64,000 nt of DNA. It comes from Sphingobacterium arenae. GTDB lineage: Bacteria > Bacteroidota > Bacteroidia > Sphingobacteriales > Sphingobacteriaceae. This document shows positions 37,689-46,617 of the stretch, one piece after another; position 1 is the first letter of the stretch, and each line of letters starts with the position of its first letter. A program made the position numbers and the translations under genes. The stretch is from the NCBI RefSeq assembly GCF_014692505.1, contig NZ_JACNYK010000006.1:1-64000 (forward strand), in the 5' to 3' direction. The notes beneath the pieces were generated by a model. The model searched no databases, was not told the DNA's origin, and saw only the letters and a program-made list of their open reading frames with translations.

Positions 37689-37982
37689 TTAATAAATAGG
37701 GACAATTTTCGGAGTATTCGCCTGTAAGGAATTTTCGAATGGCATAACTGCATGTTGCGGACCGCTATGCGCATATAAGCCAGGCTGTATTGCTCCTTGT
37801 GACATAGAAGCTGCTTTCACTCTACGCTTCTGGATCTTTGCGTGCACTAAAGTACCGATTGTAAATAATGCCGTTGCGAGCAGGAGGATTTTAAATATCG
37901 CCCCTATCACTATGGTAACTAATCCAACTCCTGCCGTTATGAGGAGTAATCTGGGTAGTAAAAATTGAAATTTATTTTTCAT
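37689..37982 (-). CDS. Small membrane protein upstream of hsp20
   Basis: 97 residues from ATG at 37982 (MKNKFQFLLPRLLL). A longer frame to 38033 would start inside the promoter and is rejected. Two hydrophobic segments (LLLITAGVGLVTIVIGAIF and ILLLATALFTIGTLV) are followed by a basic stretch (HAKIQKRRVKAA) and a flexible tail. No family recognised. It is first in an operon with hsp20 and sits behind the ECF-type promoter at 38022-38053, so it is likely part of a stress regulon. Confidence 0.72.
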   Translation of the reverse strand: MKNKFQFLLPRLLLITAGVGLVTIVIGAIFKILLLATALFTIGTLVHAKIQKRRVKAASMSQGAIQPGLYAHSGPQHAVMPFENSLQANTPKIVPIY

Positions 37983-38021
37983 GTTCTTTGAATTATTTAT
38001 TTTGTAAAGGCCTTTGTAGTA

Positions 38022-38053
38022 GTAGACGTACAAGAGGAAGCTTTTACTTTAAA
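38022..38053 (-). promoter_or_regulatory. ECF-type promoter P1 (membrane protein/hsp20 operon)
   Basis: Read on the minus strand: TTTAAAGTAAAA (38053-38042), 13 bases, then CGTCTAC (38028-38022). The same pair stands before the ECF sigma gene (39044-39014) with 12 bases between. CGTCTAC resembles ECF -10 elements. The distance to the ATG at 37982 is about 40 bases, a normal leader. Confidence 0.6.
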
Positions 38054-38086
38054 CTTTTTTGATTTTTTTCCAATTTTTCTCCAAGC

Positions 38087-38422
38087 CTAAAATTTACAAC
38101 GTGAATCAAAGCGCCGTTTCCATTCCTCACGCAACCGCTGACGATCTTCTTCCGAAATGTCTTCCCTGTTCATACCTCTATTTTTAAACCTGCTTCTGAA
38201 ACCACCCGGCCTACCGAATCCTCGGCCAAATAATAATTTAGATAATAGGAATAACCCCAAGGCTTGCCAGTAACTAATAGCTTTAAACCCAAAGATTTCA
38301 GGGACTAAAGTATTCCATAGAAATTGGAGCAGGGCAATTATCAGGAAGAAGAAGACTACAATGGCGAGTCCTATAAAAATCTTTTTACCCTTTCTTTTGC
38401 TACTCATAAATCTTTTCATCAC
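38087..38422 (-). CDS. Small membrane protein co-transcribed with an ECF sigma factor
   Basis: 111 residues. A basic N-terminus (MMKRFMSSKRKGKK) leads into a first membrane helix (IFIGLAIVVFFFLIIALLQFLW), then a second segment (ISYWQALGLFLLSKLLFGRGFG), then an Arg-rich cytoplasmic tail (EEDRQRLREEWKRRFDSRCKF). Proteins of this pattern are often next to ECF sigma factors in Bacteroidota; a possible role as membrane anchor or anti-sigma is inference. It starts 9 bases after the sigma gene stop. Confidence 0.75.
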   Translation of the reverse strand: MMKRFMSSKRKGKKIFIGLAIVVFFFLIIALLQFLWNTLVPEIFGFKAISYWQALGLFLLSKLLFGRGFGRPGGFRSRFKNRGMNREDISEEDRQRLREEWKRRFDSRCKF

Positions 38423-38431
38423 TATTTAATT

Positions 38432-38983
38432 TTAAGAATTTAACGCATCATACAACCCCCTCAAGCGAAGACGCAAATGTTTAACAGCATAGCTTTTTCG
38501 ACTGATAATGGTTTTAAGGTTTTCATTTTCTTGATTGGCGATCTCTTGGAGGGCCATATCCTCGATTTCATTCATAACAAATACTTTCTTTTGCTTCTCC
38601 GGCAACTCGTCCAAGGCTTTCATCAACTCATCCCAAAAAATCTCTTTAAACATCTTGAGTTCCGGATTACTGGATTCATCCGCAACGAGGAGATGGGCTA
38701 TAGAGAATGATTCATCATCTCCTTCACCAGCGAGTTCTTCTAGTGATTCATGCTTCTTTTTTCGATAAGAGTCTGTAATTTTATTTCTAGTTACCGAATA
38801 AAGCCATGCCCCGGCATTACCCAAATCGTCTATATCGGTAACCCTTGAAAACTGATACCAAACTTCTTGCAGAATGTCTTCAGCTTCAGCAGTACGTTTG
38901 ACTCTCGCTTTCACAAAGCGTAGTAATTGGGCGCCATACGTCTTGACGGTTTCTGTAAAAGATTTTGTATCTCTCGCTGACAT
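38432..38983 (-). CDS. ECF RNA polymerase sigma factor
   Basis: 183 residues from ATG at 38983 (MSARDTKSFTETVKTYG). An in-frame ATG at 39007 would sit on the predicted transcription start, so the inner start is preferred. Region 2: QLLRFVKARVKRTAEAEDILQEVWYQFSRV ... GAWLYSVTRNKITDSYRKKK. Region 4: LDELPEKQKKVFVMNEIEDMALQEIANQENENLKTIISRKSYAVKHLRLRL. It has no FecR partner. It leads an operon with a small membrane protein, and a matching promoter lies before both this gene and the hsp20 operon, so auto-regulation plus control of hsp20 is the likely model. Confidence 0.88.
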   Translation of the reverse strand: MSARDTKSFTETVKTYGAQLLRFVKARVKRTAEAEDILQEVWYQFSRVTDIDDLGNAGAWLYSVTRNKITDSYRKKKHESLEELAGEGDDESFSIAHLLVADESSNPELKMFKEIFWDELMKALDELPEKQKKVFVMNEIEDMALQEIANQENENLKTIISRKSYAVKHLRLRLRGLYDALNS

Positions 38984-39013
38984 TATTTGTTGCTCTGCCC
39001 GGTCCATGTATAG

Positions 39014-39044
39014 GTAGACGAATCCAAAAGCATTTTACTTTAAA
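39014..39044 (-). promoter_or_regulatory. ECF-type promoter P2 (sigma gene)
   Basis: Minus strand: TTTAAAGTAAAA (39044-39033), 12 bases, then CGTCTAC (39020-39014). It matches P1 in both blocks and in their order. The predicted start is near 39007, 24 bases before the ATG at 38983. Confidence 0.6.
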
Positions 39045-39158
39045 TAATCTGCATATTATTTAAATATATAGAATTTATGGTGACGATTTCAAAAATAATT
39101 CCTCACATTATCAGTGCTTTAAGGTTTAAATCGAAAAATATTCTAAAATTCGTTTGAC

Positions 39159-39170
39159 ACTAACGTTAGT
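39159..39170. promoter_or_regulatory. Palindrome ACTAACGTTAGT in the promoter region of a SusC gene
   Basis: A perfect 12-base palindrome in the 272-base gap before the SusC gene at 39280. TTTGACA directly overlaps its left side (39153-39159) and TATAGT follows about 15 bases later, so it could lie between -35/-33 and -10/-7 elements. ACTAAC occurs once more downstream (in TATCACTAACTATTC). Candidate operator; the regulator is unknown. Confidence 0.4.
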
Positions 39171-39279
39171 ATTTTATAGTTGTAAGACTCATTTGTTGTA
39201 TCACTAACTATTCCGTAAAACGAAGTTAATGTAGCGTTAACAATAAACCGCTAGGTTTGTCGCAAATATTAAGCGAGAA

Positions 39280-42200
39280 ATGTATTTGAAACGATCCAAA
39301 GTTCTTTGGTTATTGCTTTCTTTGGGTGCGGCCTCTCTACCGGCAAGCGCTCATTTCGTCAAAGTCAATACCCGCATCAATCAAGTTGATGAAAAACAAC
39401 AGTATTTAAGAGGAAACGTAGTAGACACGCAGGGGAATCCCATTGCGGGCGCAACGGTCGTCAATACCCGGACAAAGGTTTCGACGCAAACGGGTATGGA
39501 TGGTGCTTTTGCAATTCAAGGGACCATAGGGGATCCGCTATCGGCCAACTTTATCGGCTTTAGCCCAGCTACGCAAGAAGCATCCACGAACCAGAATATC
39601 CTCTTCACGTTAGCGTCGCAATCGCAAGAGATCGATGAGGTCCTGGTATCCATCGGCTATCAACGCGTACGCAAATCGGATGTTACCGGAGCGATTGCCA
39701 GTGTAAAGGCGGAAGAGCTCAATTTGTCGTCTCCAAAATTGTCGCAAGCCTTGGTGGGCAAGGTGGCCGGGGTGCAGATTATGCAAACTTCTGGAGCGCC
39801 TTATGATGGGACGAAGATCCGTGTGCGCGGGATGGGGTCTATTAATGCTTCATCCGATCCTTTGTACGTGATCGATGGCTACCCCGCAGGAAACAATCTA
39901 AATATAAATCCCAATGATATTGAAACGATCGACGTGTTGAAAGATGCGGCTTCGGCAGCCATTTATGGCTCCCGTGCGGCGGGAGGGGTTGTTTTGATCA
40001 CGACCAAACGAGGTAAAGAAGGAAAGAGCAATGTAGATTACGAGTTGTTGACGGGCTTTGGTCAGCTTTCCAAAAAAATAGACTTGCTCAACGCGGAAGA
40101 GTATATCGATCTGTTGATCGACGGCCGGAACAACGCCTACCGGGATTTGATTGTCAATGGTGGAGGTACTTGGTCTGACGCGATGCGTATGGATGATAAC
40201 ACAACACGGGTACAACGTGTCCCTGGAAATGCGGGTTCGGTCACCATTCCGGAAGAATACTATGATTTTGCGACAGGACAAGCAAAGCCGTCAACATATG
40301 ATACGGATTGGCAGGATGCCTTGTATCGCAATGCGCCGTTTCAGCGACACAACCTATCGGCGTATGGTGGAACGGACAAAGCACGCTATTTAGCCAGCGC
40401 TTCGTATCAAAATCAAAAAGGGATCATGCTGGGCACGGATCAACAGACCTTCAATTTCCGTACGAATCTGGACGCGAAGGTTAGCGACCGCCTAACGGTG
40501 GGGGCAAATGTGTCTTTTACATACAACGACAACAATGAAGTCACGACCGGAAGATATGATCGCAGCCCCTCTATGGCCGCGCTTATTTATTTGCCAACGC
40601 TTCCCGTCTATCAGGAAGACGGTAGCTATGCGCAATACTTGATGGCAGATTTGTCTGCAAACAATTACGGTATCCAGAATCCGGAGAACCCATTGGCTTA
40701 TGTTACGCAAATTAAGAATAATCGTCGAGGTAAACGGGGGTTGTATAACGCCTTTGCCGATTTCGAAATTATATCGGGACTAAATTTGAAGATAAACGGT
40801 GGGTTATCGACATATGATGAGAAATACGATTATTACCGTCCGACAAGTATCTCCAATGGGAACAATCCGCCGTTCTCCAGCCAGGCAATCAATGCCGCGT
40901 ACGCAGATGCAAAAACAAGAGGCGAAATAGACAAACTGGTGGAAGCTACGTTGACGTTTAATAGAACGTTTAAGGAAAAGCATCAACTCAACGCCTTGCT
41001 GGGTTATTCTGCGCAACGTACGGATATCGATCAGATCTTGATGCGCGCAAACGGCTTCCAACACGATAAGATCGGTGAAATAACAGATAAAGGGGCTAAT
41101 CCAACTAATTTCGAGTTGATTCCCGGAAGCCTCACCAATCCAGAAACATTTAAACGGATCACGACATTGCAGTCTTATTTTAGCCGTGTGATGTATAACT
41201 ATGATGCGAAGTACTTTTTATCTGCATCGTTCCGTACGGATGGTTCATCTCGATTCGGCCCGGACTCCAAATGGGGGACCTTTCCTTCGGTATCTGCCGG
41301 ATGGACACTCTCCAATGAAGACTTCTATACGGATTGGTTGGGCGCAGGTTCTTCCATCAAATTGCGTGCAAGTTGGGGCTTGAGCGGAAACAATAATATT
41401 GGGGATTATAGACATAGCACCACGATGAGCTCGCCAAATGGATTGATTATCGACGATCGTGTGGTAACGGGTTATTGGTCGGATAGTTTTCAGGATTTAG
41501 GCTTAGGATGGGAGTCTACTTCGCAATACAATGGCGGGATCGATATCGGTCTTTGGAATGGTCGTGTGAATGTGCTGGCGAACCTCTACAGAAGTCGTTC
41601 GTTTAACCTTTTGTTCAACGAGCCTGTTTCTGCTATATCAGGGACGACCTCCATCCTGACGAATATGCGCAACAGTAAAGTAGAAAATAAAGGGTTTGAT
41701 ATTCAATTGGATGCCACATTGATTAGGAAGCGGGATTTTCAACTTGGTTTTAGCGGAAATATCAACGTCAACCGTAATAAGGTGCTTGACTTAGGCGGTG
41801 CCGCGACCATCACGACCAATGGCGCTGAGCGTTCGTACCTGACACATATTACGCAGGAAGGAAGTCCAATCGGTATGTTCTACGGGTTTAAAGTGTTGGG
41901 TATCGCTACCGAAGAGAACTATCGTGATCTGGCACCATCCGCAGGTTCTACCAATCCGATCCAACCGGGTGATCTTTATTTCGAAGATGTGGATGGAAAT
42001 GGTGTCGTAAACGATGCGGACAAGCGTATTATTGGCAATCCGCACCCTGATTTTACCTATGGTTTTGCATTTAACGCGAGCTATAAAAATTTTGATGTTC
42101 GTGCTTCATTCAATGGCTCACAGGGTAATATGGTGTTGGATGGTTATGATTACTATTTGTATAATATGGAAGGATCGGGTAATCAATATGCGGACGTAGC

Positions 42201-42555
42201 ACAACGGTACCGTTCGGCTGAGAATCCGGGGAATGGTAAGGTATATCGCGCATCTCGTGCAGGCACGCAGAGTAACAATACGCGACTTTCTACTTTCTAC
42301 TTGCAGGATGGTTCTTTCTTACGCATGACCAACGTGATGTTAGGCTATAATCTGCCGTATAATTTGACAGAGAAACTGCGGATTGCCGGTGTGCGTATAT
42401 ATGCGAGTGTAGAGAATCCGTTTACCATCACGAAGTATAAAGGATATAATCCGGAACCCGATTACAATCAACGTGGAAACCTGACACCAGGGGTAGATTA
42501 TGGATTGTACCCGCTGGTTAGAGGCTATAATTTAGGTTTGAAAGTTACATTCTAG
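39280..42555 (+). CDS. SusC/RagA-type TonB-dependent transporter
   Basis: 1091 residues. A signal peptide (SKVLWLLLSLGAASLPASA), a CarboxypepD_reg-like domain (LRGNVVDTQGNPIAGATVVN), the motif IDEVLVSIGYQRVRKSDVTGAIAS and the plug (AAIYGSRAAGGVVLITTKRGK), and a barrel ending YNLGLKVTF. No STN domain, so it is not a FecIR signaller, and no regulator gene adjoins it. The SusD gene follows after 22 bases from its stop (ATG 42578). Substrate unknown; no enzyme is in the unit. Confidence 0.95.
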   Translation: MYLKRSKVLWLLLSLGAASLPASAHFVKVNTRINQVDEKQQYLRGNVVDTQGNPIAGATVVNTRTKVSTQTGMDGAFAIQGTIGDPLSANFIGFSPATQEASTNQNILFTLASQSQEIDEVLVSIGYQRVRKSDVTGAIASVKAEELNLSSPKLSQALVGKVAGVQIMQTSGAPYDGTKIRVRGMGSINASSDPLYVIDGYPAGNNLNINPNDIETIDVLKDAASAAIYGSRAAGGVVLITTKRGKEGKSNVDYELLTGFGQLSKKIDLLNAEEYIDLLIDGRNNAYRDLIVNGGGTWSDAMRMDDNTTRVQRVPGNAGSVTIPEEYYDFATGQAKPSTYDTDWQDALYRNAPFQRHNLSAYGGTDKARYLASASYQNQKGIMLGTDQQTFNFRTNLDAKVSDRLTVGANVSFTYNDNNEVTTGRYDRSPSMAALIYLPTLPVYQEDGSYAQYLMADLSANNYGIQNPENPLAYVTQIKNNRRGKRGLYNAFADFEIISGLNLKINGGLSTYDEKYDYYRPTSISNGNNPPFSSQAINAAYADAKTRGEIDKLVEATLTFNRTFKEKHQLNALLGYSAQRTDIDQILMRANGFQHDKIGEITDKGANPTNFELIPGSLTNPETFKRITTLQSYFSRVMYNYDAKYFLSASFRTDGSSRFGPDSKWGTFPSVSAGWTLSNEDFYTDWLGAGSSIKLRASWGLSGNNNIGDYRHSTTMSSPNGLIIDDRVVTGYWSDSFQDLGLGWESTSQYNGGIDIGLWNGRVNVLANLYRSRSFNLLFNEPVSAISGTTSILTNMRNSKVENKGFDIQLDATLIRKRDFQLGFSGNINVNRNKVLDLGGAATITTNGAERSYLTHITQEGSPIGMFYGFKVLGIATEENYRDLAPSAGSTNPIQPGDLYFEDVDGNGVVNDADKRIIGNPHPDFTYGFAFNASYKNFDVRASFNGSQGNMVLDGYDYYLYNMEGSGNQYADVAQRYRSAENPGNGKVYRASRAGTQSNNTRLSTFYLQDGSFLRMTNVMLGYNLPYNLTEKLRIAGVRIYASVENPFTITKYKGYNPEPDYNQRGNLTPGVDYGLYPLVRGYNLGLKVTF

Positions 42556-42577
42556 CATGTTGTTAAAAGATAAGATA

Positions 42578-44098
42578 ATGAAGAAAAGATATATATTACC
42601 GTTTATGTTGTTGAGCTTAGCTTCTTGTAAGCAGGATTTTCTGAACCAACTGGATCCGAATAGGGTGACGGTAGAAAAGTTTTTTGAAACCGAAAACGAC
42701 GTGCTGCTGGCGGTGAATGGTTTATACCAAGTTTTACGGAAAGGCAACACGCTGGGCGAAGGGAGTGCGCTGTTTAGTGAAGAGCGTTCGGACAATACGG
42801 GTAGAAACGATAATCAATCTAATGCGGGTTTACCTTTCCAGTTCAATGATTTTTCTATTGCACCGAGTAACCCCTATCTGAAGGATCATTGGGCGGATAT
42901 GTTCCAGGGAATAGCGCGTTGTAACACGATATTATCCAGAATAGACCAGGTTACTTTCACGACCGAGGGTTTAAAGGGACGTTACATCGCAGAAACGAAG
43001 TTTGTTCGGGCCCTGCTATACTTTCATTTGGTACGTAAATTTGGTGACCTTCCGATATCCACGGTAGAGGTAACGAGTAAGGATCAGGCCAATGAGCTGG
43101 CGTTCAGGCAACCTGAAGCAGCAGTATACCAACAAATCGTCGCTGATCTCACGGATGCAGTGGGTAGTGATTTACCCGATACGCAGCAGGAATACGAAGT
43201 CGGCAGAGCATCCAAAGCAGCTGTTAACGCTATTCTTGGTCACGTATATCTCACCATGGGCGCAACGCTTGAGAATGGTGGTGCCGATGATTTTAGACTG
43301 GCCGAGCAATACCTGACAGCTGCATATAACATGCGTACGTTTGGTAAATTGAATGAAATACCATATGCCCAAGTTTTTGATGTGGATAGGAAGATGGACT
43401 GTAAGGAATTGATTTTTCAAGTACAGTATTTGCAGGGCGATCAAAACTACAGCTCGTCGATCGCTCGTAATAATCAGGCGCGTGGCGAAACGGTCAACTC
43501 CAGATACCCTTCTACGGGATCAGGGGGTAATCTGACCAAAGATTTGGTAAAGGACTATGAAGAAAATGACATCAGAAAAGATTTCTCCATTAAATTTGCT
43601 GCAGATGCACAAGTAAATGATTGGTTCATCACGAAATTTCGCGACAATAGTAACGAGGCGGGAGACCAAGGTTGGGGAGGGAATGACTGGGTACTGATTC
43701 GGTATGCGGATGTGATGTTGCTGTTGGCAGAGGCTAAAATGAACTTAGGGAAAGATGCTGAAGCTATCGCATTACTCGACCAGGTTCGTGAACGGGCAGG
43801 TTTGCCTGCGTATGCGGTATCGAGGAACAATGCCAGCTACAACAGTAAATACCCCACGCTGAAAGAGGCAATCTTGCACGAGCGCCGGGTAGAATTGGCT
43901 TTCGAAAATCATCGTTGGTTTGACCTGATCCGCAATTTCGATGCGCAAGAATTGGTGAATTACTTTAAGGCAAAGAGTCAAGCTGACTATGGCAATGCCT
44001 TGTTATCGAACATTTCAACTAAAGACAGATATTACCCTATTCCATTTGACGAGTATCAATTGAATCCGGACAAAATGTATCAAAATCCCGGCTATTAA
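42578..44098 (+). CDS. SusD/RagB-family surface lipoprotein
   Basis: 506 residues from ATG 42578 (MKKRYILPFMLLSLASC; Cys 17). An in-frame ATG at 42557 is less likely because AAAAGATAAG just before 42578 resembles a ribosome-binding region. SusD signatures: RYIAETKFVRALLYFHLVRKFGDLPI, ERRVELAFENHRWFDLIRNFDA, YYPIPFDEYQLNPDKMYQNPGY. It pairs with the SusC at 39280. A hairpin 23 bases after the stop may end the transcript. Confidence 0.93.
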   Translation: MKKRYILPFMLLSLASCKQDFLNQLDPNRVTVEKFFETENDVLLAVNGLYQVLRKGNTLGEGSALFSEERSDNTGRNDNQSNAGLPFQFNDFSIAPSNPYLKDHWADMFQGIARCNTILSRIDQVTFTTEGLKGRYIAETKFVRALLYFHLVRKFGDLPISTVEVTSKDQANELAFRQPEAAVYQQIVADLTDAVGSDLPDTQQEYEVGRASKAAVNAILGHVYLTMGATLENGGADDFRLAEQYLTAAYNMRTFGKLNEIPYAQVFDVDRKMDCKELIFQVQYLQGDQNYSSSIARNNQARGETVNSRYPSTGSGGNLTKDLVKDYEENDIRKDFSIKFAADAQVNDWFITKFRDNSNEAGDQGWGGNDWVLIRYADVMLLLAEAKMNLGKDAEAIALLDQVRERAGLPAYAVSRNNASYNSKYPTLKEAILHERRVELAFENHRWFDLIRNFDAQELVNYFKAKSQADYGNALLSNISTKDRYYPIPFDEYQLNPDKMYQNPGY

Positions 44099-44120
44099 AA
44101 GTTTATCAAAATCAGCTTAA

Positions 44121-44167
44121 CCTTAGGATTATTCTTTGCAGCTGTTGCTGTGAAAGGTATCCTAAGG
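44121..44167 (+). terminator. Long imperfect hairpin after the susCD pair
   Basis: CCTTAGGAT (44121-44129) pairs perfectly with ATCCTAAGG (44159-44167); inside, CTTTGCAGC and GCTGTGAAAG pair partly. No T-run follows. It may end or protect the susD transcript. Confidence 0.45.
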
Positions 44168-44618
44168 TGTCTGCATATCAAAAAACTGACACCCCGTCGT
44201 ATTCTTAAAAATGTCTCTTGCTGTTTAAAGTAAATATGTTAAAATAAGTGAAAAGACATCCTATAGCAAAATATATAGTAGCAGTTGCGAACCTTCCACA
44301 TGAGCCGGTCCTAAGGGTAATATAATAAAGGTTGTTGGGTTCTATTTTCTTTGAAAAAAATACTCAATTATTGCATAGACAACTATATAAAATAGAAAAT
44401 AATATTTTTTTTGGCGTAGTTTTAGATATAGTCGTAAAACATTGTTATAGAGTGATAAGGGCGTGTAATTAGGTCATAAAAAAATTGAAAATAGCATTCT
44501 GTAAAATAAATCAGAAAAAATAATTACTACGTTCCTGAAGGAATGTTGTTTATACGACATATCTTTTTTTGAACGGAATATTCCTTTCACCCTATGAGAA
44601 TACAGATGAGCGTGTACG
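44168..44618. other. AT-rich intergenic stretch with no recognisable gene
   Basis: 450 bases, markedly AT-rich in 44340-44530. It holds one near-copy of the TTTAAAGTAAAA motif (TTTAAAGTAAAT at 44223-44234), but without the CGTCTAC partner. No ORF with coding character was seen on either strand. It separates the susCD unit from an orphan HTH protein. Confidence 0.5.
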
Positions 44619-44981
44619 ATGAAAAAGAGCAGAAAAGACACACAAATAGAGGTGGTAAAGGCTATTCTTGCAGGAGAACTACTGTTGGAAGAAGCCATGG
44701 AGAAATATGATATAAGAGATAAACGAACAATTTTAAACTGGATGAAATCCATTTCACCCTTAGTCCAGAAGAAGACTGAACCAGCCCCCCATGTTCACGA
44801 ATACGTGGTAAAGGAGAACTCACTATTGAGAAAAGTGATCGGCCTGCAAGATCAATTGCGGGAGCTTGAAGAGAAAAATGCGCAGATTCTAGCGCAGCGC
44901 AATACCCTCATGGAGAAGGTAACCCAATTGGAAGGGAAATTACACGCTCAGGAAAAAATCGAAACAACTTCGGACGTTTAA
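44619..44981 (+). CDS. Orphan transposase-OrfA-like HTH protein with coiled coil
   Basis: 120 residues. The N-terminal half (TQIEVVKAILAGELLLEEAMEKYDIRDKRTILNWM) is an HTH of the type found in IS3-family OrfA, and the C-terminal half (NSLLRKVIGLQDQLRELEEKNAQILAQRNTLMEKVTQLEGKLHAQEK) is a leucine-zipper coiled coil, as in IS911-type OrfA. No OrfB (DDE integrase) or inverted ends follow: the next gene is an outer-membrane barrel. It is either an IS remnant or a domesticated DNA-binding protein. Confidence 0.7.
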   Translation: MKKSRKDTQIEVVKAILAGELLLEEAMEKYDIRDKRTILNWMKSISPLVQKKTEPAPHVHEYVVKENSLLRKVIGLQDQLRELEEKNAQILAQRNTLMEKVTQLEGKLHAQEKIETTSDV

Positions 44982-45023
44982 TTTTTAAAATAGTACTTTT
45001 GGGCTTATAGCTAGAGTAACAAA

Positions 45024-46550
45024 ATGAAATATATACCGTTCATATTTCTGGTCCTGGGTTTGCTATTTGCAAAAGAAAGTATATCGCAAATTCATTACCA
45101 GCCCTATTCCTACGAGCATTACCAACGGAACATGTCTTCCATACACACCGATAGTTTAATGCATACTGCGGTAAAACCCTATGTAGGAACGAATATTGAT
45201 CCACGACACGAAATTGGCCCTAGAGACACCGCTAGAAACTGGTGGTACCGGAAGTTGTTTGATGAACATCTGATCGAAGTGGCGAAGGACGATCACATCT
45301 TTTATCTAGACTTTATGCCCGATTTTATTATTGGTGCGGAACGGGGCACGAATAGCAAAACGTTGTGGACAAATACACGTGGTGCGCAGGCTGGTCTTTC
45401 GGTGAATAAGAAATTTTCGTTGTTCGTCAGTTTCTACGAGAATCAGGCGCGGTACGCAAGCTTTATTGATAGTACGGCTCGTGCGATTGGCAATCTACCG
45501 GGGCAGGGATTCTCCAAAAATCTGAACACCGGAAAGTACGACTGGATGAATGCTACGGCTAACATGACATATCACTTTTCTGATGCATTTCAGGCGAGTG
45601 TAGCCTATGATAAAATTCATATTGGCGAGGGGTATAGATCTGTTTTAGTATCGGATAATCCGTATAATTTTACACATGCCCGCTTTTCCGGAACGGTCGG
45701 ACGTTGGCAGTACCATTCCATATGGGCATACATGAATGACCTTCGGAATCCACGTGTCGCCGACGCACAGGATCCTTTTTCAGCGCGACTGGGAAATGGT
45801 GTCAAATATGGAGCTTTCCAATATGTGGATTACCTTGCAGGCGAAAAGTTGTCGATCGGACTGTTTCACTCCTTAATATGGGCACAGAACAATCAGGGTA
45901 CAGGTGGAAAAGCGAACGGCGGTCTAGGCTTAAATATGAAATACCGGCCCTGGAAAAAATACATCTTCTATGGGCAGTTGTATGCGGATGATATCTCCAA
46001 ATTTGGCTTCGGAAGTGGCGACAACCATCGGACGGCTTTTCAATTGGGTGGAAAGACCTATGATTTGTTTGATGTCGCGAACTTGAATGTGACGGCGGAA
46101 TATAATCAAGCCGCTCCTTATACGTATCAACACCCTAACAACCGGATTAATTATACAAGCAATGGAGAGGCACTGGCGCATCCCAGGGGGGCTAATTTCC
46201 GCGAGGTGCTGGGCATCGCCACGTATCGTTGGAACCGGTGGGAAATATATGGGCAAACGATGTATGCGCGTTATGGGCTTGACCCATCGGATACCGAAAA
46301 CGTCGGCGTTGACCTCTTTAAAGAGGATGTGACAGCCGATGCTTTCCACATAGGACAGGGGAATGTGAACAATCTTTTTTACAATGAATTCCGTTTTTCG
46401 TATGTGATGAATCCGAAGTATAACCTGCGTTGGGAATTGGGTTTAATCGATCGGCGCAATAAAAATACAGCCAGTGGAGATTACCATCATTCGACAATTT
46501 TTACGTTTGGTTTGCGATCGTCTTTCCGGGCATTCCAGCGAGAGTATTAG
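45024..46550 (+). CDS. RemB/Wzi-like outer-membrane beta-barrel protein
   Basis: 508 residues with signal peptide (MKYIPFIFLVLGLLFAKESISQ). Body motifs DHIFYLDFMPDFIIGAERG, NTRGAQAGLSVNKKFSLFVSFYENQ, ASVAYDKIHIGEGYRSVLVSDNPYNF and GRWQYHSIWAYMNDLRNPR resemble the gliding-motility RemB and capsule-assembly Wzi-like barrels of Bacteroidota. The C-terminus is FTFGLRSSFRAFQREY. Possible roles are surface polysaccharide attachment or adhesion. Apparently a single-gene unit, 67 bases before the next gene. Confidence 0.75.
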   Translation: MKYIPFIFLVLGLLFAKESISQIHYQPYSYEHYQRNMSSIHTDSLMHTAVKPYVGTNIDPRHEIGPRDTARNWWYRKLFDEHLIEVAKDDHIFYLDFMPDFIIGAERGTNSKTLWTNTRGAQAGLSVNKKFSLFVSFYENQARYASFIDSTARAIGNLPGQGFSKNLNTGKYDWMNATANMTYHFSDAFQASVAYDKIHIGEGYRSVLVSDNPYNFTHARFSGTVGRWQYHSIWAYMNDLRNPRVADAQDPFSARLGNGVKYGAFQYVDYLAGEKLSIGLFHSLIWAQNNQGTGGKANGGLGLNMKYRPWKKYIFYGQLYADDISKFGFGSGDNHRTAFQLGGKTYDLFDVANLNVTAEYNQAAPYTYQHPNNRINYTSNGEALAHPRGANFREVLGIATYRWNRWEIYGQTMYARYGLDPSDTENVGVDLFKEDVTADAFHIGQGNVNNLFYNEFRFSYVMNPKYNLRWELGLIDRRNKNTASGDYHHSTIFTFGLRSSFRAFQREY

Positions 46551-46617
46551 AGGGCTCTTTTGACTTTTTTTATTCGAAAGCCAGAAAATATAGTATCTTC
46601 GCGGCTTTATCGAGAAG

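Noticed and set aside
37670..37774. N-terminal extension of Hsp20 upstream of 37669
   Set aside because: The extra residues overlap the membrane-protein gene and do not belong to the Hsp20 fold; MFRKDAYN is a natural start.
44223..44234. TTTAAAGTAAAT as a third ECF-type promoter
   Set aside because: One base differs and no CGTCTAC lies 12-13 bases on, and no gene starts at a suitable distance.
44619..44981. A complete insertion sequence at the OrfA-like gene
   Set aside because: No DDE transposase follows and no terminal inverted repeats or target duplication could be seen.
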